DNA from: Streptomyces sp. NBC_00341
Lineage (GTDB): Bacteria > Actinomycetota > Actinomycetes > Streptomycetales > Streptomycetaceae
DNA: 64,000 bases
NCBI RefSeq assembly: GCF_041435055.1
Contig: NZ_CP108002.1
Coordinates: 6,696,001-6,760,000, forward strand
Reading direction: 5' to 3'
Both the position numbers and the translations under genes were made by a program. Each line of letters begins with the position of its first letter. Positions within the stretch are counted from its first letter, which is position 1. Of the stretch, positions 24,813 to 34,228 are shown in pieces. The notes beneath the pieces are model-generated. The model saw nothing but the letters and a program-made list of their open reading frames with translations. It was not told where the DNA came from and did not search any database.

Positions 24813-25526
24813 ATGCTTGTCGCCGCCGCTGTGTGCCCCTGTCCGCCCCTGCTGGTCCCCGACGTCGCCGCCGGGGCCGCGCCCGAGCTCGACGCCGCGA
24901 GGACCGCGTGCACCGACGCGCTGGGCGTGCTGGCCGCCTCCCGGCCCGATCTGCTGATCGTGATCGGCCCGGCGGACATCGCGGGCCGCGGGACCCATCC
25001 CGAGGGCGCCACCGGCTCCTTCGAGGAGTTCGGCGTCGATCTCGCGGTACGGCTCGGGCGGGACCTGGGCGCGGTGGCCGGCCGGCCGCTCCCGGCCTCG
25101 CTCGCCGTCGGCGCCTGGCTGCTGGCCCGTACCGGGTGGGCGGACGCGCCGGTCGAGGGGCTGGGCGTGGGGGAGCCGCTGGAGACCGCCCGCTGCACGG
25201 AGACCGGCCGGGCGCTGGCCGGCCGGGCGGACCGGGTGGCCCTGCTGGTGATGGGCGACGGCAGCGCCTGCCGCACCCTCAAGGCCCCGGGCTACCTGGA
25301 CGAGCGCGCCGCCGCCTTCGACGCGGCGGCCTCGCGCGCGCTGGGCGCGGCGGACACCGGCGCGCTGACCGAGCTGGACGAGGCGCTCGCGTACGAGCTG
25401 AAGGCCGCGGGCCGCGCGCCCTGGCAGGTGCTCGCGGGGGCCGCGCAGGGCGCCGGTCTGGACGGCCGCCTGCTGTACGACGACGCGCCCTACGGCGTGG
25501 GCTACCTGGTCGCCGCCTGGTCCTGA
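24813..25526 (+). CDS. Class III extradiol dioxygenase (LigB)-like protein
   Basis: The 237-residue protein has the LigB-superfamily layout: an N-terminal MLVAAAVCPCPPLLVPDVAA, the LLIVIGPADIAG strand where the metal-binding region lies in true enzymes, a central VALLVMGDGSACRTLKAPGY and a C-terminal DDAPYGVGYLVAAWS. It matches proteins annotated in streptomycetes as class III extradiol dioxygenase B-like. The usual metal-ligand His pairs are not evident (CPCPPLL replaces HPPLL-like sequence), so ring-cleavage activity is doubtful. A near-leaderless promoter is built from the third 31-bp repeat. It lies between miaB and an orphan antitoxin gene. Confidence 0.65.
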   Translation: MLVAAAVCPCPPLLVPDVAAGAAPELDAARTACTDALGVLAASRPDLLIVIGPADIAGRGTHPEGATGSFEEFGVDLAVRLGRDLGAVAGRPLPASLAVGAWLLARTGWADAPVEGLGVGEPLETARCTETGRALAGRADRVALLVMGDGSACRTLKAPGYLDERAAAFDAAASRALGAADTGALTELDEALAYELKAAGRAPWQVLAGAAQGAGLDGRLLYDDAPYGVGYLVAAWS

Positions 25527-25561
25527 TCCCGCGGCGGCTCCGGCCGCACGGAATCCTCAGG

Positions 25562-25692
25562 GAACCCCGTAACGAACCCCGTACCGAACCCCGTACCGAA
25601 GACCGGCCGGTCCGCCGGGTCACGCAACGGCACACAGAACACAGCACACGGCACACGGCACACGGCACACGGCACACGGCACACGGCACACG
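25562..25692. repeat. Two microrepeat tracts (12-bp x3 and 7-bp x7)
   Basis: Three copies of GAACCCCGTA(A/C)C occupy 25562-25597. Seven perfect copies of GCACACG occupy 25644-25692. Both lie between the LigB-like gene and the antitoxin gene, immediately before a strong hairpin. Perfect heptamer arrays of this kind change copy number by slippage; no coding frame is affected. Confidence 0.9.
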
Positions 25693-25724
25693 ACGGCCGC
25701 GGAGCGCATAGCTCCGCGGCCGTC
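25692..25724. terminator. Bidirectional hairpin terminator
   Basis: A perfect 14-bp stem (GACGGCCGCGGAGC, loop GCATA, complementary arm) separates the convergent LigB-like and antitoxin genes. Its first base overlaps the last heptamer repeat. Confidence 0.88.
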
Positions 25725-25745
25725 ACGGTGTCCTGCCGGACGGGG

Positions 25746-25982
25746 TCAGGAAGCGGGCGGGGTGGTGCCCCCGTCCTTGTTGGACAGCTTCTCCACCGCG
25801 TCCTTGGCCTTCTGGGTGCCGGACACGATCTTGTCGCTGTACTTGCCCTTGGTCTTCTCGTCCACCGTCCGCGCGGCCTTGTCGAGCCCCTGGTCGATCT
25901 TGCCCCCGTGCTGCTGCGCGAGGTCGCTGACCTTGTCCTTGGCCGGGCTCAGCTTCGCCTTCAAATTGTCCATGAAGCCCAT
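25746..25982 (-). CDS. Rv0909-type putative antitoxin
   Basis: The 78-residue, lysine-rich, helical protein begins MGFMDNLKAKLSPAKDKVSD, followed by LAQQHGGKIDQGLDKAARTV. This MGxMDxLK...DKVxD...HGxKIDxGLDKA pattern is typical of proteins annotated as Rv0909-family antitoxins in actinobacteria. No toxin gene is adjacent. Since such proteins occur widely without toxins, a stress or nucleoid-related role is also possible. The upstream 230 bp contain an AT-rich patch (26100-26140) unlike the rest of the region. Confidence 0.72.
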   Translation of the reverse strand: MGFMDNLKAKLSPAKDKVSDLAQQHGGKIDQGLDKAARTVDEKTKGKYSDKIVSGTQKAKDAVEKLSNKDGGTTPPAS

Positions 25983-26216
25983 CGGACACCTTCTCTGCTG
26001 GGGGAGTGCGTGCGTGCGCGCCTTCTCCGGACCGGGTACCCGCCGTGCTGCCGCGCAGTCACCGCCGCGATACCTGCTGTCGTGGCGGGTGGAAACCCGA
26101 ACCATAAGAAAACGCCCATATGTACTCGACATTTTACTTGACGGGGTGTCCGGACGCGCCGCGGCCCCCGGCCGCCCCGTCGGCCATTCGGAGAGGGCCC
26201 CCGGGTTTGCGAGACT

Positions 26217-27161
26217 GTGCCGGTGAGAAGTCCTGCTCCCGCACCGCGGGTCATCGCCGTCGTCGGTCCCACCGCAGCCGGAAAGTCCGACCTGGGGGTG
26301 TTCCTCGCCCAGCAGCTCGGGGGCGAAGTGGTCAACGCCGACTCCATGCAGCTCTACCGGGGGATGGATATCGGCACCGCGAAGTTGACCCTGGCGGAAC
26401 GCGCCTCCGTCCCGCACCTGCTGCTGGACATCTGGGACGTGACCGAGGCCGCCAGCGTCGCCGAGTACCAGCGCCTCGCCCGCGCCGAGATCGACCGGCT
26501 GCTCGCCGAGGGCCGCACCCCGGTCCTGGTGGGCGGCTCCGGGCTCTACGTGAAGGGCGCGATCGACGCCCTGGAGTTCCCCGGCACGGACCCCGGCATC
26601 CGGGCCGCGCTGGAGGCGGAGCTGGCGGAACGGGGCTCCGGCGCCCTGCACGACCGGCTCGTCGCGGCGGACCCGGAGGCGGGCCGCGCCATCCTGCCGA
26701 GCAACGGGCGGCGCATCGTCCGGGCCCTCGAAGTCATCGAGATCACCGGCAAGCCCTTCACGGCCAACCTCCCCGGTAACGATGCGGTCTACGACACCGT
26801 CCAGATCGGCGTCGACGTGGCCCGGCCCGAACTCGACGAGCGGATCGCCCTGCGGGTCGACCGGATGTGGGACGCGGGACTCGTCAACGAGGTGCGCGCA
26901 CTGGAGGAGCGGGGGCTGCGGGACGGGCGCACCGCCTCCAGGGCACTCGGCTACCAGCAGGTGCTCGCCGCGCTGGCCGGGGAATGCACGCAGGACGAGG
27001 CGCGCGGCGAGACCGTGCGCGCCACCAAACGGTTCGCGCGCCGCCAGAACTCCTGGTTCCGCCGCGACCCGCGCGTCCACTGGCTGAGCGGCGCCGCCGA
27101 GCACCGCGGAGAACTCCCGCGCCAGGCGCTGGCGTTGATCGAACGAGCGGTCACAGCCTGA
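26217..27161 (+). CDS. miaA: tRNA dimethylallyltransferase MiaA
   Basis: The 314-residue enzyme transfers a dimethylallyl group to A37 of tRNAs reading UNN codons. The P-loop is VVGPTAAGKSDLGVFLAQQL; NADSMQLYRGMDIGTAKL is the conserved substrate-binding segment; LVGGSGLYVKGAIDAL and RRIVRALEVIEITGKPF follow; ATKRFARRQNSWFRRDPR near the C-terminus is typical. The GTG start is close to a weak -10-like GAGACT without Shine-Dalgarno, so the message may be leaderless. It supplies the substrate for MiaB encoded upstream. Confidence 0.96.
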   Translation: MPVRSPAPAPRVIAVVGPTAAGKSDLGVFLAQQLGGEVVNADSMQLYRGMDIGTAKLTLAERASVPHLLLDIWDVTEAASVAEYQRLARAEIDRLLAEGRTPVLVGGSGLYVKGAIDALEFPGTDPGIRAALEAELAERGSGALHDRLVAADPEAGRAILPSNGRRIVRALEVIEITGKPFTANLPGNDAVYDTVQIGVDVARPELDERIALRVDRMWDAGLVNEVRALEERGLRDGRTASRALGYQQVLAALAGECTQDEARGETVRATKRFARRQNSWFRRDPRVHWLSGAAEHRGELPRQALALIERAVTA

Positions 27162-27268
27162 TCACGTGATGGCATCGGGAAGCCCTGCCCGTCAGTTCGG
27201 CGAGCCGCGGCGTGCCATCATCGAGCATCGATCGACCAGTGGAGTCCGAGTTGGGAGGGCGCGTGGCG

Positions 27269-27709
27269 ATGGAGGCCGGCCCTCGCGACACAGGACAAGA
27301 CGCACCGGACACGCAGCACGAGGCAGGAAGCTTGAGCCCCTACGGGCCCGATGAGCTCGACCTGACCCCCGAGGTCGAGGTCGAGCTCCGCCCCACCCGC
27401 AGGCTGCGTATCTGGCAGCTCGCGCCGATCGTCACGCTCGCGGCGATGGGATCGCTGATGTTCGCCTTCCCGCTCGCCTTCGAGTTCGGTGACGGCGGCG
27501 CGGTCGTCGCCATGCTGGGACTGCTGATCAGCTGCTGCGCCGCGGGCTGGGGCATGATGGCCGCCCGTCGCGTCGGACACACCTGGCCCGGTCTGCCGTC
27601 CCGGGGCTCGGGGGAGCGCCCCGACTGGCGGGTGATCGTGCTGTACGTCGCGGTGTGCGCGGCGCTGGTCGCGCTGGCCGTGTGGCGCGTGGCCCGGCTG
27701 CGTTCCTGA
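27269..27709 (+). CDS. Small membrane protein of unknown function
   Basis: The ATG at 27269 has GGGAGGGC nine bases upstream and gives 146 residues. The N-terminal ~50 residues are hydrophilic and acidic (LDLTPEVEVELRPTRRLRIW). Three hydrophobic segments follow: LAPIVTLAAMGSLMFAFPLA, AVVAMLGLLISCCAAGWGMM and VIVLYVAVCAALVALAVWRV. An in-frame GTG six bases upstream is an alternative start. It lies between miaA and dapF; function unknown. Confidence 0.75.
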   Translation: MEAGPRDTGQDAPDTQHEAGSLSPYGPDELDLTPEVEVELRPTRRLRIWQLAPIVTLAAMGSLMFAFPLAFEFGDGGAVVAMLGLLISCCAAGWGMMAARRVGHTWPGLPSRGSGERPDWRVIVLYVAVCAALVALAVWRVARLRS

Positions 27710-27804
27710 CAACCGGCCGGGCCCGTCCTGCCCGCCCCCGCGGACCGGTGACAGTTGCCGGTGGGGCCGAGCGGGCGGTCCCCGGCGCTGTCGGCGCCAC
27801 CTCG

Positions 27805-27810
27805 TACAGT
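27805..27810 (+). promoter_or_regulatory. -10 box placing a leaderless dapF transcript
   Basis: TACAGT lies exactly 12 to 7 bp before the GTG start of dapF (27817), and no ribosome-binding site is seen, as expected for a leaderless message. Confidence 0.6.
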
Positions 27811-27816
27811 TGTCCC

Positions 27817-28689
27817 GTGACCACTTCGCAGATCGACTTCCTCAAGGGCCACGGCACCGAGAACGACTTCGTGATCCTTCCGGACCCGGACAACGCCCTC
27901 GACCTGACCGCCTCCGTCGTGGCCGGGCTCTGCGACCGCCGGGCCGGTATCGGCGGCGACGGGCTGCTGCACGTCGTACGGTCCGCCGCCCACCCCGAGG
28001 CGCGGGCCATGGCGGACGAGGCCGAGTGGTTCATGGACTACCGCAACGGGGACGGCTCGATCGCCGAGATGTGCGGCAACGGCGTACGGGTCTTCGCCCG
28101 CTACCTCCAGCGCTCCGGCTCGGTCGAGGCGGGCGATCTCGCGGTCGCCACCCGCGGCGGGGTGAAGAACGTGCACCTCGCCAAGAACGGCGACATCACC
28201 GTCTCCATGGGCCGCGCGCGGCTGCCCGCCGACGGAGTCACGGTCACCGTCGCAGGCCGCAGCTGGGCCGCCCGCAACGTGAACATGGGCAACCCGCACG
28301 CGGTCGCCTTCGTCGAGGATCTGGCGCACGCCGGCGATCTGTTCTCCGAGCCGTCCTTCGGCCCGGCCGCGGTCTACCCCGACGGGGTCAACATCGAGTT
28401 CGTCGTGGACCGGGGCCCCCGCCATGTCGCCATGCGCGTCCACGAGCGCGGCTCGGGCGAGACCCGGTCCTGTGGCACCGGCGCCTGCGCCGTGGCCGTC
28501 GCCGCGGCCCGCCGTGACGCGGCCGACCCCGCGCTGACCGGCACGCCGGTCACGTACACCGTCGACCTCCCCGGCGGCACCCTGGTGATCACCGAGCACC
28601 CGGACGGCGGGATCGAGATGACCGGACCGGCCGTGATCGTCGCGCAGGGCAAGATCGATCCGGCCTGGCTCGAAACGCTGAACGGATAG
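27817..28689 (+). CDS. dapF: Diaminopimelate epimerase
   Basis: The 290-residue cofactor-independent epimerase converts LL- to meso-diaminopimelate for peptidoglycan and lysine. The two active-site cysteines are in EMCGNGVRVFARYL and SCGTGACAVAVAA, and KGHGTENDFVILPDPDN is the conserved N-terminus. RNVNMGNPHAVAFVEDL and VNIEFVVD are further family landmarks. Streptomyces cell walls use LL-DAP, with the meso form needed for lysine synthesis. Confidence 0.96.
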   Translation: MTTSQIDFLKGHGTENDFVILPDPDNALDLTASVVAGLCDRRAGIGGDGLLHVVRSAAHPEARAMADEAEWFMDYRNGDGSIAEMCGNGVRVFARYLQRSGSVEAGDLAVATRGGVKNVHLAKNGDITVSMGRARLPADGVTVTVAGRSWAARNVNMGNPHAVAFVEDLAHAGDLFSEPSFGPAAVYPDGVNIEFVVDRGPRHVAMRVHERGSGETRSCGTGACAVAVAAARRDAADPALTGTPVTYTVDLPGGTLVITEHPDGGIEMTGPAVIVAQGKIDPAWLETLNG

Positions 28690-28829
28690 CGCTTCGCTCG
28701 AATGGGTGATCCGTTTCACGCTGGGCGAGAGCCGGACTCCGCCACGTGGTGGGGTCGGTAGCATCAAGCACCGGCCCGGAGGCGCGACCGCACCTTTCCA
28801 CCGCCGGTCGACGTCGCCGGAGGTGCCCC

Positions 28830-30944
28830 ATGAGCGCAGAGGCCACCAACCCAGGTGCTCCCATCCGCAGGCGGGGCCGTCCCCGGATCGACCTCCGCAG
28901 ACTGGGCCGTGTCGCCCTGCTCGGCCCGGTCTCCCGGGACCGGCTGCCGGACGCCATCGGTCATGTGGCGGAGGCGCACCGGGCCCACCATCCCGACGCC
29001 GACCTCACCGTGCTGCGCCGGGCGTACGTCCTGGCGGAGACCTCGCACCGCGGGCAGATGCGCAAGAGCGGCGAGCCGTACATCACCCACCCGCTGGCGG
29101 TCACCCTGATCCTCGCGGAACTCGGCGCCGAGACCACGACGCTGACGGCGTCCCTGCTCCATGACACGGTCGAGGACACCGAGGTGACCCTCGACCAGGT
29201 GGGGGAGCAGTTCGGTGACGAGGTCCGTTATCTGGTCGACGGCGTCACCAAACTGGAGAAGGTCGACTACGGCGCGGCGGCCGAGCCCGAGACCTTCCGA
29301 AAGATGCTGGTGGCCACCGGGGACGACGTCCGGGTGATGTCGATCAAGCTCGCCGACCGGCTGCACAACATGCGCACGCTCGGCGTGATGCGCCCCGAGA
29401 AACAGGCCCGGATCGCCAAGGTCACCCGCGACGTGCTGATCCCGCTCGCGGAACGGCTCGGCGTGCAGGCGCTCAAGACCGAGCTGGAGGACCTCGTCTT
29501 CGCGATCCTCCACCCCGAGGAGTACGCACGCACCCACGCCGTGATCTCGGCCGCCACCGGCGGGGCGGACCCGCTGACCGCCATCGCGGAGAACGTCGCC
29601 TCGGTACTGCGGGAGGCCGGTATCCCCGCCGAAGTCCTCGTCAGGCCGCGCCACTTCGTCTCCGTGCACCGGGTCAGCGTCAAACGCGGTGAGCTGCGCG
29701 GCACCGACTTCGGACGGCTGCTGGTGCTCGTCGGGGAGGATGCCGACTGCTATGCCGTCCTCGGCGAGCTGCACACGTGCTTCACCCCGGTGATCTCCGA
29801 GTTCAAGGACTTCATCGCGGCCCCCAAGTTCAACCTGTACCAGTCGCTGCACACCGCCGTGGTGGGCCCGGAGGGCGAGGTCGCGGAAGTCCTCATCCGT
29901 ACCCACCGGATGCACAAGGTGGCCGAGGCGGGTGTCATCGCCCTCGGCAATCCGTACGCCGCTGACAGCGGCGCGCAGAGCGCGGAGCCGGCCGACGGAG
30001 AACGGGCCGACCCGACCCGCCCCGGCTGGCTGTCCCGGCTCCTCGAGTGGCAGCAGTCCGCCACCGACCCCGACACCTTCTGGACCACGCTCCGCGCCGA
30101 CCTCGCCCAGGACCGCGAGATCACCGTCTTCCGCACCGACGGCGGCACGCTCGGCCTGCCCGCGGGCGCCAGCTGCGTGGACGCCGCCTACGCGCAGTAC
30201 GGGGACGCCGCGCACAGCTGCATCGGCGCCCGGGTGAACGGCAGGCTGGCCACGCTCGGCACCGCGCTGGTCGACGGCGACACCGTGCAGCTGCTCCTGG
30301 CGGAGGACGCCGCCTCCGGCCCTTCGCCCGGCTGGCTGGACCATGCCAGAACACCCACCGCCCGGATCGCGATCACCGGCTGGCTCGACGCCCATCCGCA
30401 GGACGCGGACACCGTGCCCGGCAACGCGGCCTCGGACCCCAGGCCCGGACCGCAGCCCGCGCCGCCGGAGACCGAGGGCACCGGCGGCCGCGCCGCGAGG
30501 GCCCTGGTCGACCGGCCGGACGCCACCGTACGGTTGGCCGGCTGCTGCACCCCCGTACCGCCCGACGACGTCACCGGTTTCACCGTGCGCGGCGGCGCCG
30601 TGGCCGTCCACCGGCTGGCCTGTCCGGCGGCGGCCCGCATGGAGGCCGTCGGCCGGGTACCGGTGGCGGTGAGCTGGGGCGACGCCTCCGAATGCCGGGT
30701 GACGCTGGTCGCGGAGTCCTTCGGACGGCCCCGGCTGCTGGCCGACCTCACCGAGGCGATCGCCGGGGCGGACGCGGCGATCGTCTCCGCCACCGTCGAA
30801 CCGCCCAGCGAACAACGGGTGCGGCATACCTACACCCTGGAACTCCCCGACGCCGCCGCGCTGCCCTCGCTGATGCGCGCGATGCGCGACGTACCGGGGG
30901 TGTACGACGTAAGCCGCGCCCAGCACCCGGCCGCCGTTCTCTGA
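28830..30944 (+). CDS. RelA/SpoT homologue (RshA-like (p)ppGpp synthetase/hydrolase)
   Basis: The ATG at 28830, behind GGAGGTG, gives 704 residues. The HD hydrolase domain is clear (HRGQMRKSGEPYITHPLAV; SLLHDTVEDTEVT with HD at about 111-112). A synthetase-like domain follows (DCYAVLGELHTCF, FKDFIAAPKFNLYQSLHTAV, AEVLIRTHRMHKVAEAGVIA); here EVQIRT reads EVLIRT and the usual R-x-K-x-x-Y-S-I-x-x-K region reads VRPRHFVSVHRV. TGS (ITVFRTDGGTLGLPAGAS) and ACT (RPRLLADLTEAIAGADAAIV) domains follow. It matches the second RSH protein of S. coelicolor in gene context. Hydrolase activity looks intact; synthetase strength is uncertain. Confidence 0.88.
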   Translation: MSAEATNPGAPIRRRGRPRIDLRRLGRVALLGPVSRDRLPDAIGHVAEAHRAHHPDADLTVLRRAYVLAETSHRGQMRKSGEPYITHPLAVTLILAELGAETTTLTASLLHDTVEDTEVTLDQVGEQFGDEVRYLVDGVTKLEKVDYGAAAEPETFRKMLVATGDDVRVMSIKLADRLHNMRTLGVMRPEKQARIAKVTRDVLIPLAERLGVQALKTELEDLVFAILHPEEYARTHAVISAATGGADPLTAIAENVASVLREAGIPAEVLVRPRHFVSVHRVSVKRGELRGTDFGRLLVLVGEDADCYAVLGELHTCFTPVISEFKDFIAAPKFNLYQSLHTAVVGPEGEVAEVLIRTHRMHKVAEAGVIALGNPYAADSGAQSAEPADGERADPTRPGWLSRLLEWQQSATDPDTFWTTLRADLAQDREITVFRTDGGTLGLPAGASCVDAAYAQYGDAAHSCIGARVNGRLATLGTALVDGDTVQLLLAEDAASGPSPGWLDHARTPTARIAITGWLDAHPQDADTVPGNAASDPRPGPQPAPPETEGTGGRAARALVDRPDATVRLAGCCTPVPPDDVTGFTVRGGAVAVHRLACPAAARMEAVGRVPVAVSWGDASECRVTLVAESFGRPRLLADLTEAIAGADAAIVSATVEPPSEQRVRHTYTLELPDAAALPSLMRAMRDVPGVYDVSRAQHPAAVL

Positions 30945-31063
30945 CCGGGAGGGACTTTCGAGAACCGCCCCGGTACCGGCAACATCCGCCACCGCGGATC
31001 TCGTTCGGGTGGCGTGGCGCGCGCCGTCCCGCGGCGGGCGGGCAGCGCTGGTAGCCGTAGTCC

Positions 31064-32527
31064 ATGCCGTTCCTCTCCCGCCGCCTGCGGGCCGCTCTGC
31101 TGGCCACCGCATCCGCCACTCTCGTCGCCGCCACCCTGCCCGCACCGGTGCCGCTCGGCATCGGTGACCCGCTCTTCCCACACCTCGGCAACCCCGGATA
31201 CGACGTACTCGCCTACGACATCGGCCTCGACTACCCGGGCAGCAACAGCGAGCCGCTCGAAGCCGTCACCACGATCGACGCGCGCACGACCGGGCCGCTG
31301 GACCGGATCAACCTCGACTTCACCCGGGGCACCGTGCACTCCGTCTCCGTCAACGGCCTGCGCGCCGACTTCGCCGTCGAGGACGAGGACCTGATCGTCG
31401 AACCGCCCGGCCGCCTCCCGGCCGGTGTGCCGGTGCGGATCACCGTCCGGCACACCAGCGATCCCCGGGGCGAGCGGAACAACGGCGGCTGGGTGCGGAC
31501 GGCCGACGGGCTCGCCATGGCCAACCAGGCCGACGCCGGGCACCGGGTCTTCCCCAGCAACGACCACCCCTCCGACAAGGCCTACTTCACCTTCAGGATC
31601 ACCGCCCCCGACGACCGGACGGTGGTGGCCAACGGGGTGCGCACCGGACGCACCCGGCACGGCGACCGCACCACCTGGACCTACCGCACCGAACACCCGA
31701 TGGCCACCGAACTCGCCCAGGTCAGCATCGGGAAGTCCGCCGTCGTGCTGCGGACCGGACCGCACCGGCTGCCGGTCCGCGACGTCGTGCCGGCCGCCGA
31801 CCGGAAGCGGCTCGAACCGTGGCTGAGGAAGACCCCGGGCCAGCTGGAATGGATGGAGAAGCAGGTCGGGCGCTACCCCTTCGAGAACTACGGCGTGCTG
31901 ATCGTGGACACGGACACCGGCTTCGAGCTGGAGACCCAGACGCTGTCGCTCTTCGAACGCCGGCTGTTCACAGAGCCCGGCTTCCCCGAGTGGTACGTGG
32001 ACTCGGTCATGGTCCATGAGATGGCCCACCAGTGGTTCGGTGACAGCGTCTCGCCGCGGTCCTGGTCCGATCTCTGGCTCAACGAGGGACACGCCACCTG
32101 GTACGAGGCGCGCTATGCGGAGGAGCACGGCGGCAGGACGCTCGAACGCCGGATGCGCGACGCCTACACCTACTCGGACAGCTGGCGCGCCGACGGCGGC
32201 CCGCCCGCGCGCCCGGACGCACCGGCCCCGGGCAAGAAGATCAGCCTGTTCCGGCCGGTGGTCTACGACGGCAGCGCGCTGGTCCTGTACGCGCTCCGCC
32301 AGGAGATCGGCCACAGCGCCTTCGACCGGCTGGAGCGGCTCTGGGTCCGCAAGCACCGCGACGCGAACGCCGCCACGGCGGACTTCATCCGGCTGGCGTC
32401 CCAGGTCGCCGGACGCGACCTGAGCACGTTCTTCGACGGCTGGCTGTACGGGAAGACCACGCCGCCGATGCCCGGCCATCCGGACTGGCACGGCGCCGCA
32501 CCGGCGGACGGCGGGAAACCCGCGTGA
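31064..32527 (+). CDS. Secreted M1-family zinc metallopeptidase
   Basis: The 487-residue protein has an N-terminal export signal (RRLRAALLATASATLVAATL). The catalytic motif is HEMAHQWFGD with the third zinc ligand in LWLNEGHATWYE (HExxH-x18-E). The upstream beta domain resembles the M1 N-terminal region (GYDVLAYDIGLDY...). The exopeptidase GxMEN motif is replaced by FELETQTLS, so it may not act as a typical aminopeptidase. The C-terminal large helical domain of full-length M1 enzymes is absent; this short form is common in streptomycetes. Confidence 0.92.
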   Translation: MPFLSRRLRAALLATASATLVAATLPAPVPLGIGDPLFPHLGNPGYDVLAYDIGLDYPGSNSEPLEAVTTIDARTTGPLDRINLDFTRGTVHSVSVNGLRADFAVEDEDLIVEPPGRLPAGVPVRITVRHTSDPRGERNNGGWVRTADGLAMANQADAGHRVFPSNDHPSDKAYFTFRITAPDDRTVVANGVRTGRTRHGDRTTWTYRTEHPMATELAQVSIGKSAVVLRTGPHRLPVRDVVPAADRKRLEPWLRKTPGQLEWMEKQVGRYPFENYGVLIVDTDTGFELETQTLSLFERRLFTEPGFPEWYVDSVMVHEMAHQWFGDSVSPRSWSDLWLNEGHATWYEARYAEEHGGRTLERRMRDAYTYSDSWRADGGPPARPDAPAPGKKISLFRPVVYDGSALVLYALRQEIGHSAFDRLERLWVRKHRDANAATADFIRLASQVAGRDLSTFFDGWLYGKTTPPMPGHPDWHGAAPADGGKPA

Positions 32528-32660
32528 CGGGCCGGGTGCTCCGTGCGACTATCGACGGGTCGCCACGGCGGCCGGACCGGAGCGCTCCCCGTACGGGAAT
32601 CATCCGGGTAGGTGACGCGTTGTGACTGTTGCAGACCACTCATATCGACGTAAGGATCCA

Positions 32661-34181
32661 ATGACCTCCTCTTCTTCCCTTCCCCAGGACGCGCAGGACG
32701 CGCAGAGCGCCACGGAGAACGCCACCGAGAGCCTCAACGAGCCCCTTCGGGCCGACGCCCTGATGGAAGAGGACGTCGCCTGGAGCCACGAGATCGACGG
32801 AGAGCGCGACGGCGAACAGCTCGACCGCTCCGAGCGCGCCGCACTGCGACGCGTGGCGGGACTCTCCACCGAGCTCGAGGACGTCACCGAGGTCGAATAC
32901 CGGCAGCTGCGCCTGGAGCGCGTGGTGCTGGTGGGCGTCTGGACCTCGGGCACCGTGCACGACGCGGAGATTTCGCTCGCCGAGCTGGCGGCCCTCGCGG
33001 AGACGGCCGGAGCCCAGGTGCTCGACGCCGTCTTCCAGCGCCGTGACAAGCCCGACGCCGCCACCTACATCGGTTCGGGCAAGGCCCTGGAGCTGCGTGA
33101 CATCGTCCTCGAATCCGGGGCCGACACCGTCGTCTGCGACGGTGAGCTCAGCCCCGGGCAGCTGATCCACCTGGAGGATGTTGTCAAGGTCAAGGTGGTC
33201 GACCGGACCGCCCTGATCCTCGACATCTTCGCCCAGCACGCCAAGTCCCGTGAGGGCAAGGCGCAGGTCTCACTGGCACAGATGCAGTACATGCTGCCGC
33301 GACTGCGCGGCTGGGGTCAGTCACTGTCCCGTCAGATGGGCGGCGGCGGTTCCAGCGGCGGTGGCGGTATGGCCACCCGTGGTCCCGGTGAGACCAAGAT
33401 CGAGACGGACCGGCGCCGGATCCGCGAGAAGATGGCGAAGATGCGCCGGGAGATCGCGGAGATGAAGACCGGCCGCGAGATCAAGCGCCAGGAGCGCAAG
33501 CGCAACAAGGTGCCTTCGGTCGCGATCGCGGGATACACGAACGCCGGCAAGTCCTCCCTCCTCAACCGGCTGACCGGTGCGGGCGTACTGGTGGAGAACT
33601 CGCTGTTCGCCACCCTCGACCCGACCGTGCGCCGGGCCGAGACACCGAGCGGCCGGATCTACACCCTGGCCGACACCGTCGGGTTCGTACGGCATCTGCC
33701 GCACCACCTCGTCGAGGCGTTCCGCTCCACCATGGAGGAGGTCGGTGAATCCGACCTGATCCTGCATGTGGTGGACGGCTCGCACCCGGTGCCGGAGGAG
33801 CAACTGGCCGCCGTTCGCGAGGTGATCCGTGAGGTGGGCGCGGTGGACGTGCCCGAGATCGTGGTGATCAACAAGGCGGACGCCGCGGATCCGCTGGTGC
33901 TCCAGCGGCTGCTGCGCATCGAGAAGCACGCCATCGCGGTATCGGCCCGGACCGGCGCCGGTATGGACGAGCTGCTCGCGCTCATCGACGCCGAACTGCC
34001 GCGGCCCTCGGTCGAGATCGAGGCGCTCGTGCCGTACACCCAGGGCGGGCTGGTCTCCCGGGTGCACGCCGAGGGCGAGGTGATCTCCGAGGAGCACCTG
34101 GCGGAGGGCACCCTGCTCAAGGCGCTGGTGCACGAGGAACTCGCTGCGGAGCTCTCCACGTTCGTGGCCGTGGCGCACTGA
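32661..34181 (+). CDS. hflX: GTPase HflX
   Basis: The ATG at 32661 (AAGGATCC upstream) gives 506 residues; an in-frame GTG at 32622 would add 13. The N-terminal HflX domain has RLERVVLVGVWTSGT and DAATYIGSGKALELRD. The Gly-rich hinge MGGGGSSGGGGMATRGPGE precedes a basic coiled coil (IREKMAKMRREIAEMKTGRE). The GTPase core has VAIAGYTNAGKSSLLNRLTG (G1), LFATLDPT (G2), ADTVGFVRHLPHHLVEAF (G3), NKAD (G4) and SARTGAG (G5). HflX splits stalled or heat-damaged ribosomes. Confidence 0.96.
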   Translation: MTSSSSLPQDAQDAQSATENATESLNEPLRADALMEEDVAWSHEIDGERDGEQLDRSERAALRRVAGLSTELEDVTEVEYRQLRLERVVLVGVWTSGTVHDAEISLAELAALAETAGAQVLDAVFQRRDKPDAATYIGSGKALELRDIVLESGADTVVCDGELSPGQLIHLEDVVKVKVVDRTALILDIFAQHAKSREGKAQVSLAQMQYMLPRLRGWGQSLSRQMGGGGSSGGGGMATRGPGETKIETDRRRIREKMAKMRREIAEMKTGREIKRQERKRNKVPSVAIAGYTNAGKSSLLNRLTGAGVLVENSLFATLDPTVRRAETPSGRIYTLADTVGFVRHLPHHLVEAFRSTMEEVGESDLILHVVDGSHPVPEEQLAAVREVIREVGAVDVPEIVVINKADAADPLVLQRLLRIEKHAIAVSARTGAGMDELLALIDAELPRPSVEIEALVPYTQGGLVSRVHAEGEVISEEHLAEGTLLKALVHEELAAELSTFVAVAH

Positions 34182-34228
34182 CCGCGCGACGGCACTGACA
34201 GCGACGGCTCTGACCGCCGCGCAGTATC

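Noticed and set aside
22857..24998. Long minus-strand open frame opposite miaB
   Set aside because: It spans the miaB coding region and two intergenic gaps without recognisable protein features.
28764..31181. Long minus-strand open frame opposite the RSH gene
   Set aside because: Same shadow effect; the plus strand has HD, TGS and ACT motifs and a ribosome-binding site.
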